DNA from: Luidia sarsii
Lineage: Eukaryota; Echinodermata; Asteroidea; Paxillosida; Luidiidae
Direction: 5' to 3'
Assembly (NCBI GenBank): GCA_949987565.1
Contig: OX465103.1
Coordinates: 6,212,989-6,276,988, forward strand
DNA: 64,000 nt
The notes beneath the pieces are model-generated. The model saw only the letters and a program-made list of their open reading frames with translations. It ran no database searches and was not told the DNA's origin. Shown here piece after piece: positions 56,001 through 62,000 of this stretch (the first letter of the stretch is position 1; each line of letters begins with the position of its first letter). Both the position numbers and the translations under genes were made by a program.

Positions 56001-59000
56001 CACGTGGCCAAGATACTGAACCTCCCTCTTGCACAGGTGACATTTGGACGGTTTCAGTTTCAGACCATGCCCCCTCAGCCGATCAAACACCTTTCCAAGA
56101 CGCTGGAGATGTTCCTCCAAAGTGTGGCTAAAGACAACAATGTCGTCCAGGTAGACTAGTGCCTCGGAGAAGTTCATGTCCCCCAACGCCACGCCCATTA
56201 AACGCTGGAAGGTTGCAGGTGCATTCATCAACCCAAAGGGCATACGGGTATACTCAAAGAAACCCATTGGAGTGGTAAATGCGGTCTTCTGCTGGTCTTC
56301 TTTGGCCATGTGCACTTGAAGGTACCCTGACGTCAGGTCGAGGCACGAGAAGTATCTTGCCTGACCAAGAGCGTCAAGAGACTCTTCAATCCGAGGGAGG
56401 GGGTATGCATCTCGAACGGTTCTAGAGTTGAGCTGCCGATAGTCTACACATAGGCGGATACGTCCGTCCTTCTTCCTCACTACCACAATGGGGGAGGCAA
56501 AGGGGCTGTGGCTGGGTTGTATTATCCCACTGTCTTTGAGCTCTTCGATGTGGGATCGCACCTCTTGGAACTGTGAAGGGGGTATTCTGCGATATGGCAT
56601 CCGGAACGGGGTGGGATCAATGAGGGGAATCTTGTGGAGAACGGTAGTGGTGGAGCCCACATCGAGGTTGTTGGTAGAGAACACGTCCCGGTTTTCAACC
56701 AGGAGTTTCTCCAAGGCTGCTTTCTCAGACTGAGATAGAGTGGCTTCACTGAGGTCGACATCTGGTATCTCTGGTACCTCGCCCTCGCCGGTCGCCTGCT
56801 CCAGACTAAAGGCTCTTTCTGTGCTGCTGGGTGATGCCGGGTCGACTACCTCAACGCAGAACAACGTTGCCACTCTCGAGTTCCGCTTGATGGTGACTGG
56901 TCGATCTGAAGGATTGAACAACCTGACAGGCACCCTTCCACGCTCAGTTTGAACCAGGAGCCGACCGACTGCAATGCGGGTATCAACTCCTCCTTCCACC
57001 AGAGCCGAAAAGCTTCTTCCCTTGGTGGAATGCGGGGCTCGTGCCGAAATCAGAGTCTCTGTCCAGGGTTTTATCTCTAGGGGATGCCTGCCAGTATATC
57101 GTAATGTCCCTATCTCTCCACCAGCACTAGCAAGATTGGTTCCATCCTCGTTCATGAACCGAAAGGCCTGAAACCACTGCGGTGATATCCTCTGTGTCAT
57201 CTGCATGAACGCGCGCCCGTGGAGATCCTTCATCCTGTCCCGACCAGCGCGAATTGCATTGGTCCCAATGAGGACAGGCGTGTCTCGGCGACATGGCGTT
57301 ACAGGAACCACGAAGGCAGGAACCCCGTCGATGTGCTTACCTAGTGCACCAACATTGACTGTTATGACACCATGGTATCGGACAGTTTGGCCTCCAGCTC
57401 CATAGATGGCCACGTTAGAGGGGCGTAAGGGCTGCTGCTTGAGGGCTGGGTGCTGTTTGACGAATTCGTCTGTCAGAGTCGTCACCTGAGATCCTGTGTC
57501 CAACAGTGCGTGACATGGAACTCCAGACAGATATATCTGCGCTCGATTCACGGGTCCAGCTTCAGGCAGTTCACTTGCCCTGTCTGTATTGCCTTTCTTC
57601 CGGTCCTTCTCCTTCTTGTGGTTGCTAGATGGGAGGTTATGGGATGGGCTCTCGCTGGTGAAACCCGCCGGTTGCCCTACTGCGACAGGTTCTGCTCGTT
57701 TAACGGAGCAGGCTGAGCAGAGGGTGCGGACATCTGGCGGCTGTGGACTGCATCTCGAGGTTGCCCACCATAGTTGCGCTGAGGGCACTGCCTGGCCAGG
57801 TGCTGGGGGTCTCCACATTTGAAACACCCAGTGTACGGCTGTCTGCCTGGCTGGTGCTGGCGGGAGGGCTGGTGGGAGGACATGGTGCCCTCCAGCCGGG
57901 AGAGGCGTTGTCCATGTTGGTGCTGCACCTGGAGGACACGATCCAATGCTTCTATCTGGCCACGATGCATCTCCTTCAACTCGACCAACTGCTGTGCCAT
58001 GAGCTGCTGCACTGATGGGGCTTCGATCTCCCCGGCTTTTGGAGGCGCAGCCTTCGGGGTAAGCTCATGATTTTGGGCCTTGCCACCGGGTGCCTGGGGA
58101 GAGCTGGTGTGTGCAGCCTCGCTCATGACATAGAGTGGTGTCCGCCGATTGATGTCGTCAGCCTGCCTCTGCTCCGCCTCTATAACATGGAGTTCGCGTC
58201 TGAGGTCCTTGAAGGTCATGAAGCGTGGTCGCATCGGGGCCAACCTTGTCCGACAGCGGAGATCCCTAAGGCCGTACATAAACTGCGTGGTTAACTTAGT
58301 GTCCCGCTGTTCCTCTGGTGCAAAGCCCTGACGCAACCGCCTCTCTTCCACCTCCCGAAGGGTAGCCTCCAGGCCAATGGCATACTCTGTTGGTGACTCC
58401 CCGTCCCTCTGGATTCGAGAAAAGAACTTCGCTTCCGGGGAGAGGCCGTACTTCTCGTCGCCATACTCCTCGAGAAGTTCAGTGAAGGCACCCTCGGCAC
58501 TCAGCGTGTTCGGCATCCGCCTCTCGAAGTTCAGGAGAACATCTCGGGCCCTTCCAGAGGTATGTCGAACTACCTCATGGAACTCGAGGGGTCCCGGGAC
58601 TGTCTCCTTGGCCTTAAGGAGATATCTCATGTCCCTCACCCAGTCCTGGACCCTGGGCCCATGCCGCTCCTTTCCCGTGAATGTCGCTACGCTCTTGACT
58701 TGATGTGTCGTCAACATCCTGGGGGCTCCCTGTTCTGTCTGGTGTGCTGCTACAGGGAGTGGGTCAAAGCCAGCAAGATGGAGTGGAGACACTCCTGGGG
58801 TGAGGACTGGCTGCGGACTTGGACAACCTGGTGTAGGTTTGAGCCTGGGTGACTGGCCAAGTTCAGGGTTGCCCCAAAGGGGGTAACGGGGCGTCAGATT
58901 TGGAGGAGCATCGGACGCAGAAGGTGCAGTTTGGTTCTGGATCGGTGTCTGTACCATATCTATCAACGTACTCCCAACCTTCAACACTGTGCCGGTTTTA

Positions 59001-62000
59001 TTCCAATATGACCTATCCCTAGATCTAGATAAAAAATCCCTTGGCTAAGTTTTAAAAAAACAGTTCTAGTGCCCGGATTCTCCACCAAAGAAGAGTAAAA
59101 AAAAAATGTAACCCAGAAAAATGGAACAAGGAATTTGGCTAGCGAGTTGTACCTAAGTGGATCTCTAGAAAGTCGCGAGGGAAAATGATCTAAAAGGAGA
59201 CAGGAAATGTAAACTGGAAAAGAAACAAACAATCACAACATTTATTTCCCCCAGAATAAGAAAATACAAATCTAACAAAATACCCACATAGAAAGGAATG
59301 AAGAAAACTAAACCCTTACTAAAGTACATGTGAATTCGGATGGAGAGTAAATTGAGAATAGAAATAGGCATTTGTAATGGGATAGGAATGAAAAAAAACT
59401 TGAATATACCCAAAATGAACCCAACCAAAAATTGCAACTTAGTGTGGAATAAAACTTTGAAATAAAAAACCCGTGAAATAACTTGGAATAAAAGACTAGG
59501 AATAAAAGAATTGGAATATGGAACTAAAAGAATTGGGATATGGAATAAAAGAATTGAAATAAAAGGATTGGAATAAAAGAATTGAAATAAAAGGATTGGA
59601 ATAAAAGAATTGAAATAAAAGGATTGGAATAAAACCAACACAGTATCAAAAGGAGGTCATAATATTGAAAGAGAACAGCCTAAACAACCTGGAAAACAAC
59701 ATAGAAAGAACACAAGAATACATAAATACTTGATGATTACAGAGAAATCTAGCTACTATAAGTATAAAATGAGAGTAAAACAGGGCAAACTAATATTCTA
59801 CCACTGCACAACTTCCAATACAAATCACAAAAAGTGCTCAACTACTACAAGGACAGATGTACAGTACTGTACAGCACTGTGACCAGGAACCATTCCTTTC
59901 TGGCAAATATTAATGAGCGTCGCCCCAGTACCAATTCCAAAGACTATGTGGTCAGTCCAGCCACTCCGGCCAACAGTTAGAGTTGTTGCCAGTCACTGTA
60001 CAATGAATATGATATCACTATCTGACACTAGTGTATGCACCCACTAACAAACACACCAGGGACTACGGGAAGTCTAAGTCATTAAAAAGTTTGTGGTCAA
60101 AAGTACTTGGAAAGTGGTTGGTCCACTCCCTTGAAACAAGGAGTGCGCTCACAAGGGGACTGTCTCAACAATTCAAAAGCACATAGTTACAGTATCTTAG
60201 ATAACTCACTATTCAAAACTAAGAACAAAACGTAAAGAGAATGAATCTTCCAATAAAATAACTAGCAGAACTAAAGATAATAAAAAATACAAATGAGATT
60301 GTCTGTACTTGGAAACACAACTATTGTCATCACTCATCATCAACTTCCATTCCAAGTGGGATAAGCTTAGCTGTCTAAGAAATTGACCACCAATCCGATT
60401 ACAAAAATCAACATATCAACCAAACATTCTTTCCAAACCATGTCTAAAATGATACTCTGGAAACTATACTAAAAAACTTCTTAGAAAGCAACACGTACGC
60501 CTGGCCCAAAGTAAAACCTAAAGATCAAAAGCAAGTTGGAAAATGGGGTTTAGGCCCGAAAATTAAAAATAACTACATGTAGCTCATAATCTGGCATCTA
60601 GTTTCTTCCTCCTTTAGAACATACATTGATTAAAAAAACAGGAAAACTTCAACTCACCAAATCCAGCAGCAGACCAAACATTCGGGTAGGAAAACTCTTG
60701 GAAATCTTAAAGTGGACCTGCACTCTTTCCTACCAGTCTGCAAAGTGAGCCACTGACCACAAGGCTTGGTCATAAGATAGTGGGGTCTTGTGGTGGGCAG
60801 GGCACTTGCTCTCCCAAGGGGGTGTGCTACTATTCAGATACATGTAGGTCAGATTTGCTATACACTGTACCCCAAATGGAGACGATTGGTTATAAATTTT
60901 AAAAAGCAATCCAAAAACAGGGGAAAGGACTCCTATAAAAAATATGGGGATACAAAAAACTTATAAATATAATTAACCCTGTGGCCCCGCCACACTTGCT
61001 TTTTTAAGAGCCACACTCCTTGGAAAGAAAAGTGCCACACGGTGTCACTGCAAACCTTCCACAAAAAGTATTTCCACCATGCAAACCGTCAAGTCTGATC
61101 TAAGTCTGCAACTTGTTTGTATTGCTTGGAGGGGAAGGCCAGGCTCTCATCGCTTTTCCTTTTTTTTTTTTTTTTGGCCTCGGGGACGCAACAGGGATGT
61201 CATTCCCAAGGGCCGGCGCATCATGTACAAGTCTTGGAAGAAGGACGACCTGAACGTGCCCCTGGTTCCTCTGAGCAAGGACAAGGGGAAGGGGGAGTCC
61301 TCGGAGGCGTCGGGTCTGGCCCAGGGCCAGGAGAGGAGCGGGGACTACGTCTGCCGGGCCCTGCTGATCCAGACAGTCCTCCCCAAGAGCAGGGCCAAGG
61401 CACGACGGGAGGCCACCATGAAATGGAGGGTAAGGGGCTCTCGGTCATCAAGCCGCGTTTTCTACAGGACTTATTTCGGTCAAAGTAACCAAGACTATGG
61501 TTACTTTCCCTATGTTAAGTCCAGTGGAAACGGCCCAAGTTAAATTTCCTCTCGGTTACTTTAACCGAGTCCAATGGTTACTTTTACCGAGCAACCTCTG
61601 CCCAGTAAAAGTGACCAAGTAAGTTTAACCGAGCTGATTAGTCCAGTGGAAACGCACCACTAAAACGTGACTCGCCGTACATGCACTGTGCACAAATAAA
61701 TTTTGCCAGCTCGGTTACTTTAACCATCGTTTCGGTTAAATTGACCGACTCAAAAGTCCAAGTGGCAACGATGGTCAAATTTGACCATTGGAAATTTAAC
61801 CATCGTCTCAGTTAAATTTTACTCCAGTGGAAATGCGGCTGTAGATAAAGGGCACACATAGTATAGTGCATGTACATGTACCGGTACAGTATAGTATAGT
61901 AAAGATGCATGCTTTTTGTTGTTTTTTATGGGTAGAGGGTAAACCTGTCTTGCTTGGGAGCTAGCTAGGCCCTACATTTGTATTTTGTCAAGACTGGAGA

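Larger units (their letters stand above)
51499..60994 (-). mobile_element. Ty3/gypsy LTR retrotransposon, apparently intact
   Basis: 9,496 bp, antisense to TRPV, inside intron 11. Two LTRs of equal length (51,499-53,386 and 59,107-60,994, 1,888 bp each) begin TGTGGC and end GTTACA on the minus strand; I found no difference where I compared them. Internal order on the minus strand: primer-binding candidate, gag (58,987-57,677), pol with protease, RT, RNase H and integrase (57,827-53,481), purine tract. The domain order PR-RT-RH-IN marks Ty3/gypsy. No env-like ORF: pol ends about 95 bp before the 3' LTR. Flanks TTTG / CTTG suggest an imperfect 4-bp target duplication. Intact ORFs plus matching LTRs imply a recent insertion. 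Confidence 0.95.
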
